Source: an uncultured Pelagibacteraceae bacterium
GTDB taxonomy: Bacteria > Pseudomonadota > Alphaproteobacteria > Pelagibacterales > Pelagibacteraceae
Assembly (NCBI GenBank): GCA_902609675.1
Contig: CACLST010000007.1
Span: forward strand, 1-47,574
Length of the DNA: 47,574 nucleotides
Direction: 5' to 3'
Under the pieces are notes generated by a model that made no database searches, was not told the origin of the DNA, and worked only from the letters and a program-made list of their open reading frames with translations. Made by a program: the position numbers and the translations under genes. Below are positions 27,148 through 34,335 of this stretch, piece after piece (the stretch's first letter is position 1; each line of letters opens with the position of its first letter).

Positions 27148-27963
27148 TTATATTCTTCCATATTCAGCCCATGAACCATCATAAACTGTAGGAGAATATG
27201 TATTATTTACTAGGGAATATGCAAGACCTAAAACACATGCTGTTATACCAGATCCACATGAAAAAACTCTTTTATCATCATTTAAATCAATAATTTCGCT
27301 GAACTTTTTTGAGATCTCACTTACCCCTTTAAAAGTGTTGTCTGAGCTATTTATAATTTCTTTAAATGGAAGACATACAGAGTTTGGAATAGATCCACTC
27401 TTCACATTCTTCCTAGGATCTGGAACACTTCCATTAAATCTTTCCTTACTTCTAGCGTCGATTACTGTAAAATTTTTTTTTTCAATATTTTCATTTATTT
27501 CAAAAATACTTTTTACCATATTTTTATTTTCTTTTGCTCTGTAGGTTGAATTATTTAAAATTGTCTTATCACTTGTCGTTTTCTTATTTTCAATTAACCA
27601 TTTTTTTAAACCACCATCTAAAACACTTACTAAGTGTTTATCATGACCAAAATAAATAAAGTTGTACCAACCTCTACATGAACTTAGAACATCAGAGTTA
27701 TCATAAATTACAATTCTATCAGAATTTGATATGCCCATTGAAGATACTATCTCTTCCCATTTCTCTTTTGTAGGAAGCATGTGAGGTAAATCTGTGCTTT
27801 GATCTGAGTTTTTATCTAAATCGAAAAAAATTGCTTCTGGAATATGATTTTTAGAGTATTCCTCTTTAGGATTTCTGTCAATTCCTGGCATATGCCATGA
27901 GCAGTCAATTATTTTGACGTCACCTAAATTATTTTCTAACCAATCTGATGTAACAAGTGACAT
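27148..27963 (-). CDS. sseA: 3-mercaptopyruvate sulfurtransferase (tandem rhodanese)
   Basis: A 271-residue protein of two rhodanese domains. The N-terminal half has DCSWHMPGIDRNPKEEY and HIPEAIFFDLD; the C-terminal half has VIDARSKERFNG and the catalytic loop CGSGITA (Cys236), which with the DGSWAEYG ending indicates mercaptopyruvate sulfurtransferase, not thiosulfate:cyanide rhodanese. It transfers sulfur to thiols or cyanide and may take part in cysteine breakdown. One base separates it from msrA, so it is cotranscribed with it. Confidence 0.88.
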   Translation of the reverse strand: MSLVTSDWLENNLGDVKIIDCSWHMPGIDRNPKEEYSKNHIPEAIFFDLDKNSDQSTDLPHMLPTKEKWEEIVSSMGISNSDRIVIYDNSDVLSSCRGWYNFIYFGHDKHLVSVLDGGLKKWLIENKKTTSDKTILNNSTYRAKENKNMVKSIFEINENIEKKNFTVIDARSKERFNGSVPDPRKNVKSGSIPNSVCLPFKEIINSSDNTFKGVSEISKKFSEIIDLNDDKRVFSCGSGITACVLGLAYSLVNNTYSPTVYDGSWAEYGRI

Positions 27964-27964
27964 T

Positions 27965-28408
27965 CTATCTTTTTTCTAGATACTTTTGATGATATTCTTC
28001 AGCAGTACAGTAGTTTTTCAACTCAGATAGCTTAGTTACCACCTTTCCAGATAATTTTTTATTTACATCATCAATCACTTTTTGAGCAATTTTTTTTTGT
28101 TCATCATTAAGATAGAATATCTCACTTCTATATTGTGTTCCAAAATCAGGACCTTGAGAGTTTAGTGTAGTTGGATCATGGAATTCAAAAAATCTCTTAA
28201 TTATTTGCTCGTATGTAATAATTTTAGGATCAAATTCTAATTTTACAGCTTCCGCATGATTAGTTGTTCCTGTACAAACTTCTCTATAGTTTGTATTAGG
28301 ACTGTTTCCTCCACAATATCCAACCTCTGTTCTGTAGATGCCATCTAATTCTCCATATTTTTTTTCTGGACCCCAGAAACATCCTAAAGCTAAAACTGCT
28401 ATTTCCAT
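27965..28408 (-). CDS. msrA: Peptide-methionine (S)-S-oxide reductase
   Basis: A 147-residue MsrA that repairs oxidised methionine. The catalytic motif GCFWGPE (Cys10) is near the N-terminus, followed by GVYRTEVGYCGG-like IYRTEVGYCGG, the NHAEAVKLEFDP strand and SQGPDFGTQYRS. The short length, with a brief C-terminus ending AEEYHQKYLEK, is typical of compact single-domain forms. First gene of the msrA-sulfurtransferase-adaptor-pump operon, divergent from the EamA gene with only 34 bp between. A -10-like TATAAC is eight bases before its ATG. Confidence 0.94.
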   Translation of the reverse strand: MEIAVLALGCFWGPEKKYGELDGIYRTEVGYCGGNSPNTNYREVCTGTTNHAEAVKLEFDPKIITYEQIIKRFFEFHDPTTLNSQGPDFGTQYRSEIFYLNDEQKKIAQKVIDDVNKKLSGKVVTKLSELKNYCTAEEYHQKYLEKR

Positions 28409-28416
28409 AGATTAAT

Positions 28417-28435
28417 GTTATAATAATAATATAAT
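28417..28435. promoter_or_regulatory. Overlapping divergent -10 boxes of msrA and the EamA gene
   Basis: Within the 34-bp divergent gap, TATAAC on the minus strand (28422-28417) is eight bases before the msrA ATG and TATAAT on the plus strand (28430-28435) is seven bases before the EamA ATG. Either would start transcription at about the start codon. -35 boxes would fall inside the opposite genes and none is convincing. Confidence 0.5.
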
Positions 28436-28442
28436 CTAAACC

Positions 28443-29324
28443 ATGTTATCTAGAAATCAATTAGGCTTTTTGTACATGTTTTTGTCTGTGTGTGCATTTT
28501 CAATGATGGATGTACTCGTTAAGTGGTCTGATAATTATCCTGTTGGTGAAGTTCTTTTTTTTAGAGGAATTTGTGGACTAATACCTATATTTTTTTTAAT
28601 ACCAAAAGAAAACTACACAAATTTTTATAAAACAGATCGACCTAAATTACATTTCTTTAGATGTGCTGCAGGATTAATGGCAATAGTATCAGTATTTATT
28701 GCACTAAGAAATTTACCACTTGCAACTGTAGTAGGTATTTCTTTTGCAGCACCAATTTTTGCAACAATTTTATCTATTTATTTTTTGTCAGAAAAAATTG
28801 GTAAATATCGTTGGTTAGCAGTTTTAATTGGTTTTCTAGGAGTAATAATTATTACACAACCAGGTATTTCCACTTTAAATTTTTATTATATTTACCCTAT
28901 AATTTTTTGTTTAGGAATGTCATATGTTGCAATTGCTATCAGGCAGTTATCCTCATCCGAACCAGTTTGGCTAATTTCTTTTTATTTTTCAGTAGCGATA
29001 TCTATTTTAGGTTTGTTTACAATTCCATTTGGATGGGTAATGCCTACATTAATAGATTTTACTCTTTTGTGCATGATTGGTTTGCTTGGAGGTATTGCTA
29101 ATTTACTACTTGGACAATCCTACAAACTTTCAGAAGTTTCTTTAGTTACTCCACTTAAGTATTTAAGCTTAGTATTTGCAATTGTATTTGGTTACTTTAT
29201 TTGGAATGAAATACCATCTTATAAAACTTTATTGGGTTCATTACTTGTAGTGTTATCTTCATTAATTATATTCAGACGAGAAATCTATTTGAAAAAACCA
29301 AACTTAATTTTTAAAAATGAGTAA
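28443..29324 (+). CDS. EamA/DMT-family permease
   Basis: A 293-residue drug/metabolite transporter with ten predicted helices in two repeated EamA halves. The first half has FSMMDVLVKW and FFRGICGLIP; PLATVVGISFAAPIF and the second-half SYKLSEVSLVTPLKYLSLVFA are typical. Members export metabolites such as amino acids, nucleosides or S-adenosylmethionine, and one SAR11-type paralogue group is abundant; the substrate cannot be assigned. Its end overlaps the glycosylase gene by 8 bp. Confidence 0.88.
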   Translation: MLSRNQLGFLYMFLSVCAFSMMDVLVKWSDNYPVGEVLFFRGICGLIPIFFLIPKENYTNFYKTDRPKLHFFRCAAGLMAIVSVFIALRNLPLATVVGISFAAPIFATILSIYFLSEKIGKYRWLAVLIGFLGVIIITQPGISTLNFYYIYPIIFCLGMSYVAIAIRQLSSSEPVWLISFYFSVAISILGLFTIPFGWVMPTLIDFTLLCMIGLLGGIANLLLGQSYKLSEVSLVTPLKYLSLVFAIVFGYFIWNEIPSYKTLLGSLLVVLSSLIIFRREIYLKKPNLIFKNE

Positions 29325-29940
29325 ACCTCCGATTTATTGGTCAAAGGCAGTAAAGTATCTTTCTAAGGATAAGATAATGAAGAAACTTATTTCTAAATAC
29401 AAAGATAAAACCTTAACAACAAGAAAAGATATTTTTTTATCTCTATGTAAAAGTATAATAGGACAACAAATAAGTGTTGCAGCAGCAAATTCTGTATTTT
29501 TAAAGTTTAAAAAAGAATGTAGAGGAAAGATAAATCCAAAAGTAGTTAATGCCATTACACCAAGTCGGTTGAAAAATTGTGGTTTAAGCAGACAAAAAGT
29601 TAGAGGAATTAAAGAGTTGGCAAAAAAATTTGTAAATAAAACATTTAATCCAAGAGTTATAAAAAAAATGGGAGACGAGGAGGCAATTCTATATTTATCT
29701 GAGTTAAGACAAATAGGTAGATGGTCTGCAGAGATGATATTACTATTTACTTACAATAGATCTAACATATGGCCCGTTCAAGATATTGGTTTACTTAGAG
29801 CAATTTCAAACAATTATAATAAAAGCTATTTACCACCCATGAGCTTTGTAAATCGATTGAAAATGAGATTTTCTCCATATTGTTCCGTAGCTACTTGGTA
29901 TTTATGGCGTTCCATAGACGATGAGCCTATACAATATTAA
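29317..29940 (+). CDS. HhH-GPD DNA glycosylase (3-methyladenine glycosylase II type)
   Basis: A 207-residue base-excision repair enzyme. The helix-hairpin-helix is at about residues 129-140 (ELRQIGRWSAEM), followed by the catalytic aspartate in WPVQDIGLLRA (Asp156). The segment SIIGQQISVAAANSVFLKF matches AlkA-type glycosylases. It has no iron-sulfur cysteine cluster, which argues against endonuclease III or MutY. It would remove alkylated bases such as 3-methyladenine. Overlaps the permease gene by 8 bp and is convergent with a DUF1330 gene (4 bp). Confidence 0.88.
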   Translation: MSKPPIYWSKAVKYLSKDKIMKKLISKYKDKTLTTRKDIFLSLCKSIIGQQISVAAANSVFLKFKKECRGKINPKVVNAITPSRLKNCGLSRQKVRGIKELAKKFVNKTFNPRVIKKMGDEEAILYLSELRQIGRWSAEMILLFTYNRSNIWPVQDIGLLRAISNNYNKSYLPPMSFVNRLKMRFSPYCSVATWYLWRSIDDEPIQY

Positions 29941-30224
29941 GTGCCTTCAACTATTTGATGATGTCTTACAGCATGGCCTTTAATAACGTCTAGTGCTTCC
30001 CGATATTCGGGAGAGTCATAAAATTCTATTGCTGTGTTGTAATCTAGAAATTCAACTACAGTTGTTCTAGGAGAGTTTATTCCCTCATTGGTTCTATTTT
30101 TTCCACCTCTAATTATAAATATCCCTGAGTATTTATCTGCAGCAATCTTGGCTTTTAGAGCATATTCCTTTAATTTTTCCTCATTATTAATTTTTTCCCA
30201 CACACAAACTACGTAACCTTTCAT
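29937..30224 (-). CDS. DUF1330 protein, copy 1
   Basis: A 95-residue protein of the DUF1330 group (dimeric alpha/beta-barrel, ferredoxin-like fold). Features are the first strand GYVVCVWEKI, AKIAADKYSGIFIIRGG, TTVVEFLDYNTAIEFYDSPEYREAL and a C-terminal HHQIVEGT strand. No function is known for the family; some members resemble antibiotic-biosynthesis monooxygenase-fold proteins. AGGA lies before the ATG. A paralogue with the same layout is encoded 42 bp upstream, so this is a local duplication. Confidence 0.85.
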   Translation of the reverse strand: MKGYVVCVWEKINNEEKLKEYALKAKIAADKYSGIFIIRGGKNRTNEGINSPRTTVVEFLDYNTAIEFYDSPEYREALDVIKGHAVRHHQIVEGT

Positions 30225-30266
30225 AATTTTCCTTTATTTAACATTATATAATTAATTTTTACTTTA

Positions 30267-30569
30267 TCAATTTTGTTCTTGATCTATTCCTTCAACAATA
30301 AACATTATTCTCTTAGTTGTATCCTCAGCATGAGTCCAAGCAGATTTATAATCAGTTGATTCATGGCACGACATAGCATCATTGTAAGTCGGAAACTCCC
30401 ATATTACAGTACGCACAACGTTTGGCCCACTAAATGACTTTAATTTTCCATCTCTAACTACTGGTTTACCCCCATAACTTTTTATTATAGGAACAGCCTT
30501 TTCTCCATATTTTTTTAAGTTATCCTGGCTTGAGATTTCTAAGTATAGACTTATCCAATAAGTTTTCAT
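30267..30569 (-). CDS. DUF1330 protein, copy 2
   Basis: A 100-residue paralogue of the next gene: YWISLYLEIS first strand, AVPIIKSYGGKPVVRDGKLKSF, RTVIWEFPTYNDAMSCHESTDY and the closing RIMFIVEGID strand. The two proteins align along their length but differ in most positions, so the duplication is old. AAGGA precedes the ATG at a good distance. It is divergent from the phosphoribosyltransferase gene. Function unknown. Confidence 0.85.
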   Translation of the reverse strand: MKTYWISLYLEISSQDNLKKYGEKAVPIIKSYGGKPVVRDGKLKSFSGPNVVRTVIWEFPTYNDAMSCHESTDYKSAWTHAEDTTKRIMFIVEGIDQEQN

Positions 30570-30612
30570 ATTTATCCTTTTTTAATATTTTTATTTATGA
30601 TACCAAATTTTT

Positions 30613-31137
30613 ATGCCTGATAAATTAATAATTACTTATGAAGAATATAAAAAGGTAGTTGAAAAACTTGCTTTAGAAATTGAAAAAAAATATAAGCCAA
30701 CAGTATTAGTTGGTATCATGAGAGGAGCGGCTCCAATTATAGACATTTTATCTAGAATTTTTAAATTACCTACTGCTTATGTTGTAATTCAAAGTTACTC
30801 TGGTGACACGGTTCAAGATAAACAAGGGGAACTAATATTTGCAAGAGATATAAGTGCAATTGCAACTAACGAAGATTTTAAAAATGTATTGTTAGTAGAT
30901 GATTTATCAGACACAGGACTAACTTTAAATAAAAGTATAGAGTGGCTTAAAGAATATGAACCTGTTAAGGAACACATAAGTGAAATTAAAACAGCGTGTC
31001 TTTGGAAAAAAAAATCTTCCACTTTTACACCTGATTTCTGTCCAATTTTATTAGATAATGATCCATGGATTGTTCAACCATCAGAGTATTATGATGAAAT
31101 CGATATTGATGGTTTGAAAAAAAAGTATTCTAAATAA
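30613..31137 (+). CDS. Purine-type phosphoribosyltransferase
   Basis: A 174-residue type I phosphoribosyltransferase. The PRPP-binding motif is VLLVDDLSDTGLTL (residues 92-105); GIMRGAAPIIDIL is the PPi loop. The C-terminal VQPSEYYDEID resembles the hood of xanthine/hypoxanthine phosphoribosyltransferases, so it likely salvages a purine base to its nucleotide. The convergent neighbour is a BMP-type ABC importer, often for nucleosides, and both share one bidirectional terminator. The base specificity cannot be read from the sequence. Confidence 0.85.
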   Translation: MPDKLIITYEEYKKVVEKLALEIEKKYKPTVLVGIMRGAAPIIDILSRIFKLPTAYVVIQSYSGDTVQDKQGELIFARDISAIATNEDFKNVLLVDDLSDTGLTLNKSIEWLKEYEPVKEHISEIKTACLWKKKSSTFTPDFCPILLDNDPWIVQPSEYYDEIDIDGLKKKYSK

Positions 31138-31140
31138 AAA

Positions 31141-31164
31141 AAAGGCCAGACTAATCTGGCCTTT
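31141..31164. terminator. Bidirectional intrinsic terminator
   Basis: A perfect ten-pair stem, AAAGGCCAGA / TCTGGCCTTT, with the four-base loop CTAA, flanked by A-runs on the left and T-rich sequence on the right. It lies between the ends of the convergent phosphoribosyltransferase and BMP-protein genes and can terminate both transcripts. Confidence 0.93.
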
Positions 31165-31186
31165 AATTTTAATTTTTATTAGAGTT

Positions 31187-32251
31187 TTATTGAGGAATAT
31201 CTCCTTCTACTCCTTTCACATATACATTCATTCCTGCTAACATACCATCGTCAGCTACTGCGCCTTCAGCAACAAGGATATTTCCCTTTTGATCATAAAT
31301 TGGACCTGTAAAAGAGTGTGCCTTACCAGAAGCTAAGTCTTTTTGAAGTTGCTCAACTTCTTTAATTAAATCACTTCCCATTGCAGAATTATAAGGAGCC
31401 ATCGCTACCATTCCTTCTTTTAATCCATGCCAAGTATCTTGTTGTTTCCAAGTACCATCTCTTGCTGCAATTGATCTTTCCACATAGTAAGGTGCCCAAT
31501 CATCAATAATTGACGTTAATATAGATTTTGGAGCAAATCTTTGCATATCACTTGCTTGACCAAATGACCAAACTCCTGCTTTTTCTGCAACTTGTACCGG
31601 AGCAGTACTATCAGTATGTTGCATAATTATATCCGCACCTTGATCAATCAAAGCTTGAGCTGCTTCAGACTCTTTTCCTGGATCATACCAAGTAAAAACC
31701 CAGACAATTTTTGTTTTAATATCAGGATTTACTTTTTGAGCGGCTAATGTCATTGCATTAATTCCTCTTATAACTTCAGGAATTGGAAAAGAAGCAATGT
31801 ATCCAATAGTATTTGTCTTTGTCATCTTTCCAGCCATATGTCCTAATAAAGTTCTACCTTCATAAAACCTTGCAGAATATGTTGAGACATTTGAATGCTC
31901 TCTTTTATAGCCAGTTGCATGTTCAAATTTTACATTTGGAAAATCTTTAGCAACCTTGTTTGTTGGATCCATATATCCAAAACTAGTCGTAAATATTAGG
32001 TCATGACCAGATTGTGCTAATTGTCTTATAACTCTTTCTGCATCAGCACCTTCAGGTACACTTTCTACATAAGTAGTTTTTATACCCAAAGCTTCCACTG
32101 CATTTCTTCCTTCATGGTGTTGGTATGTCCATCCATGGTCTCCAGTTGGACCAACATAAACAAAACCAACTTTAAATTCTGCATTTGCATTTAAGCTAAA
32201 GCCAAGCAAAAATAATACAGAAATTAAACTTCTTAAAAAAAATTTATACAT
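31187..32251 (-). CDS. BMP-family ABC transporter substrate-binding protein
   Basis: A 354-residue periplasmic protein with a 24-residue signal peptide ending ANA before EFKVGFVYVGP. The body is a BMP/Med-type binding fold: GDHGWTYQHHEGRNAVE, the DLIFTTSFGY hinge, GADIIMQHTDSTAPVQVAEKAGVWSFG and GMLAGMNVYVKGVEGDIP at the end. Relatives bind nucleosides or purine-like compounds. AAAGGGG is a strong ribosome site before the ATG. It follows the permease gene by 88 bp and may also have its own promoter (TTGACT at 32298-32293 on the minus strand). Ends at a shared terminator. Confidence 0.92.
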   Translation of the reverse strand: MYKFFLRSLISVLFLLGFSLNANAEFKVGFVYVGPTGDHGWTYQHHEGRNAVEALGIKTTYVESVPEGADAERVIRQLAQSGHDLIFTTSFGYMDPTNKVAKDFPNVKFEHATGYKREHSNVSTYSARFYEGRTLLGHMAGKMTKTNTIGYIASFPIPEVIRGINAMTLAAQKVNPDIKTKIVWVFTWYDPGKESEAAQALIDQGADIIMQHTDSTAPVQVAEKAGVWSFGQASDMQRFAPKSILTSIIDDWAPYYVERSIAARDGTWKQQDTWHGLKEGMVAMAPYNSAMGSDLIKEVEQLQKDLASGKAHSFTGPIYDQKGNILVAEGAVADDGMLAGMNVYVKGVEGDIPQ

Positions 32252-32339
32252 TTGATTTCCCCTTTAAATTTAATTTTGTGATACTACAAACTAGTCAATA
32301 ATCTAATAAAAAAAAATATTTATTTTGGAATAGCTAACA

Positions 32340-33272
32340 TCACTTTTCCTTATAGAAGATTTGTCCCAGGGAAGTAGGTGTATTCAGTTTTATTTTTCTA
32401 CTATCACGAGAAATTACAACTAAAACTATTATTGTCATGATGTAAGGTAATGCACTTAATAATTGAACCGGAATTCTTAAGCCCACTGCCTGCATATGTA
32501 ACTGTAAAATTGTAATTCCACCAAATATTAATGCACCTATTAAAACTTTAATTGGACTCCATGTTGCAAAAACTACTAAAGCTAGTGCAATCCATCCTCT
32601 GCCACCTGTCATATTCTCAATCCACTGGGGAGTGTATATTAATGATAGGTAAGCCCCAGCTAATCCACACATTGCCCCTCCATAAAGAATGCAACTATAT
32701 CTTACTAATGTAACATTAATTCCTTGATTAGAGGCCGAAGTTGGAGAATCCCCAACTGCTCTGATAATTAAACCAGTTTTAGTCTTCTTTAAAAAATAAT
32801 TTGTCAAAAAAGGTAATCCAAACGCAAAATATAATATAATTGAATGGCCAAAGAATATAGGACCCAAAAAAGGAATACTTTCTTTTAAATTAACAAATAA
32901 TAATGGAAATTCCTTTCCTGGAATTCCAACAAAATTCTTACCTATCATTGCTGACATTCCAATACCAAAGATAGTTAGTGCAAGACCTGTAGCTACGTGA
33001 TTTGTGAGGAGAGATTGGGTAAGTAATCCAAAAATAACAGAGATAATTAAACCTGACAGCATTGAGCCTATTACTGCAAAAAATAAATTGTCAGTCACTA
33101 CCATTAAAGCAAATCCTGAGATCGCTCCAATAATCATCATTCCTTCTACTCCAAGATTTAAAACACCAGATCTCTCCGTTATTAATTCGCCAGATGCAGC
33201 AAGTATTAAAGGAACAGATGATGCCATGATGGCACCAATTAAAATACCTATAAAATTTAAATCAAAGCTCAT
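32340..33272 (-). CDS. ABC transporter permease (second BMP-importer permease)
   Basis: A 310-residue membrane protein of the branched-chain/BMP-type permease family (like NupQ/YufQ). Features are ASSVPLILAASGELITERSGVLNLGVEGMM near the N-terminus in parts, AVGDSPTSASNQGINVTLVRY (the ATPase contact region) and GGRGWIALALVVFATW. It forms a heterodimer with the next permease. It overlaps the partner's gene by 11 bp. Confidence 0.92.
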   Translation of the reverse strand: MSFDLNFIGILIGAIMASSVPLILAASGELITERSGVLNLGVEGMMIIGAISGFALMVVTDNLFFAVIGSMLSGLIISVIFGLLTQSLLTNHVATGLALTIFGIGMSAMIGKNFVGIPGKEFPLLFVNLKESIPFLGPIFFGHSIILYFAFGLPFLTNYFLKKTKTGLIIRAVGDSPTSASNQGINVTLVRYSCILYGGAMCGLAGAYLSLIYTPQWIENMTGGRGWIALALVVFATWSPIKVLIGALIFGGITILQLHMQAVGLRIPVQLLSALPYIMTIIVLVVISRDSRKIKLNTPTSLGQIFYKEK

Positions 33273-34335
33273 TTTTTTTTAAACCTAAAAATTTTATTTT
33301 AAAAAATAATAAATAATCAGATCCAAGAAGAAAAAATAAAATCATTCCTTGAAAAACTTGACCTGTGTATTTTGGTACTTGTAAAAATATCTGAGCTGTT
33401 TCTGCTCCTAAATAAGTTAGAGCAACAATCAGAGATGCAAAAATAATTCCAATTGGATTTAGTCTTCCTAAAAAAGCAACAATTATTGCTGTGAAGCCAT
33501 AATCAGGAGAAATATTTCTATGTAATTGTCCTATTGGCCCTGTTATCTCTCCTACACCTGCAAGACCGGCACATGCGCCACTAATCATAAAAACAATAAT
33601 AATCATTGTCTTGCCTTTGAACCCTGCATATTTTGCAGTCTTTAAACTTAATCCTGAAACTTTTATTTGAAAACCTAAATAAGTTTTGTACAAAATAAGC
33701 CAACTTAAGAATACAGAGATAAGAGTAATAAATATTCCAGCATGAATTCTTATACCATCAAATAAAATTGGCATTCTTGCAGACTCACTAAATTGTCTTG
33801 TTTCTGGAAAATTAAAACCTTCAGGATTGCTCCAAGGGCCAACCACTAAAAAATCTAATAATAATTTTGCAACATAAACCAACATCAAGCTGACTAAAAT
33901 TTCATTAGTGTTAAAATAGGTTTTTAAAATCGCTGGTATCATTGCAAATAGCATCCCACCAATTGCTCCAGACAAAATAATTATTGGTAAAACATAAAAT
34001 CCATCATGATTATAAAATAACAAAGCAACTCCGCCACCGACTATTCCACCAAAAATAAGCTGACCCTCTGCACCAATATTCCAATTATTACTTTTAAAAC
34101 AAAAAGATAAACCTATCGCTATTAAACAAAGTGGTGTAGCTTTTACCAAAAGTTCACTCAATCCGTATAAATCTGAAATTGGGGTAATAAAAAAAAATTT
34201 TAAAGCCTCAATAGGATTAAACCCCAAAATAAAAAAAATAATCCCACCACCAAATAATGTGAGAAAAATCGCTAAAACTGGTGTTAAAAAATAAATTGAT
34301 CGAGATACATCGTTACGTTTTTCAACTCTAATCAA
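33262..34335 (-). CDS. ABC transporter permease (first BMP-importer permease)
   Basis: A 357-residue permease, the partner of the next gene, of the NupP/YufP type. Characteristic are PLCLIAIGLSFCFKSNNWNIGAEGQL, the ATPase-contact region with VSGLSLKTAKYAGFKGK and GPIGQLHRNISPDYGFTAIIVAFLG. About eight to ten helices are predicted. Overlaps the ATPase gene by 8 bp at its start. Confidence 0.92.
   Translation of the reverse strand: MIRVEKRNDVSRSIYFLTPVLAIFLTLFGGGIIFFILGFNPIEALKFFFITPISDLYGLSELLVKATPLCLIAIGLSFCFKSNNWNIGAEGQLIFGGIVGGGVALLFYNHDGFYVLPIIILSGAIGGMLFAMIPAILKTYFNTNEILVSLMLVYVAKLLLDFLVVGPWSNPEGFNFPETRQFSESARMPILFDGIRIHAGIFITLISVFLSWLILYKTYLGFQIKVSGLSLKTAKYAGFKGKTMIIIVFMISGACAGLAGVGEITGPIGQLHRNISPDYGFTAIIVAFLGRLNPIGIIFASLIVALTYLGAETAQIFLQVPKYTGQVFQGMILFFLLGSDYLLFFKIKFLGLKKNEL

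Noticed and set aside
28811-29101. Second open frame on the same strand inside the EamA gene
   Set aside because: Aromatic-rich shadow frame of the membrane helices; the EamA frame carries both conserved halves.
32293-32339. T-rich stretch on the minus strand before the BMP protein, possible terminator inside the importer operon
   Set aside because: The only flanking stem is a weak AT-only pairing, so I do not call a terminator. A separate promoter (TTGACT) is possible but its -10 is poor.
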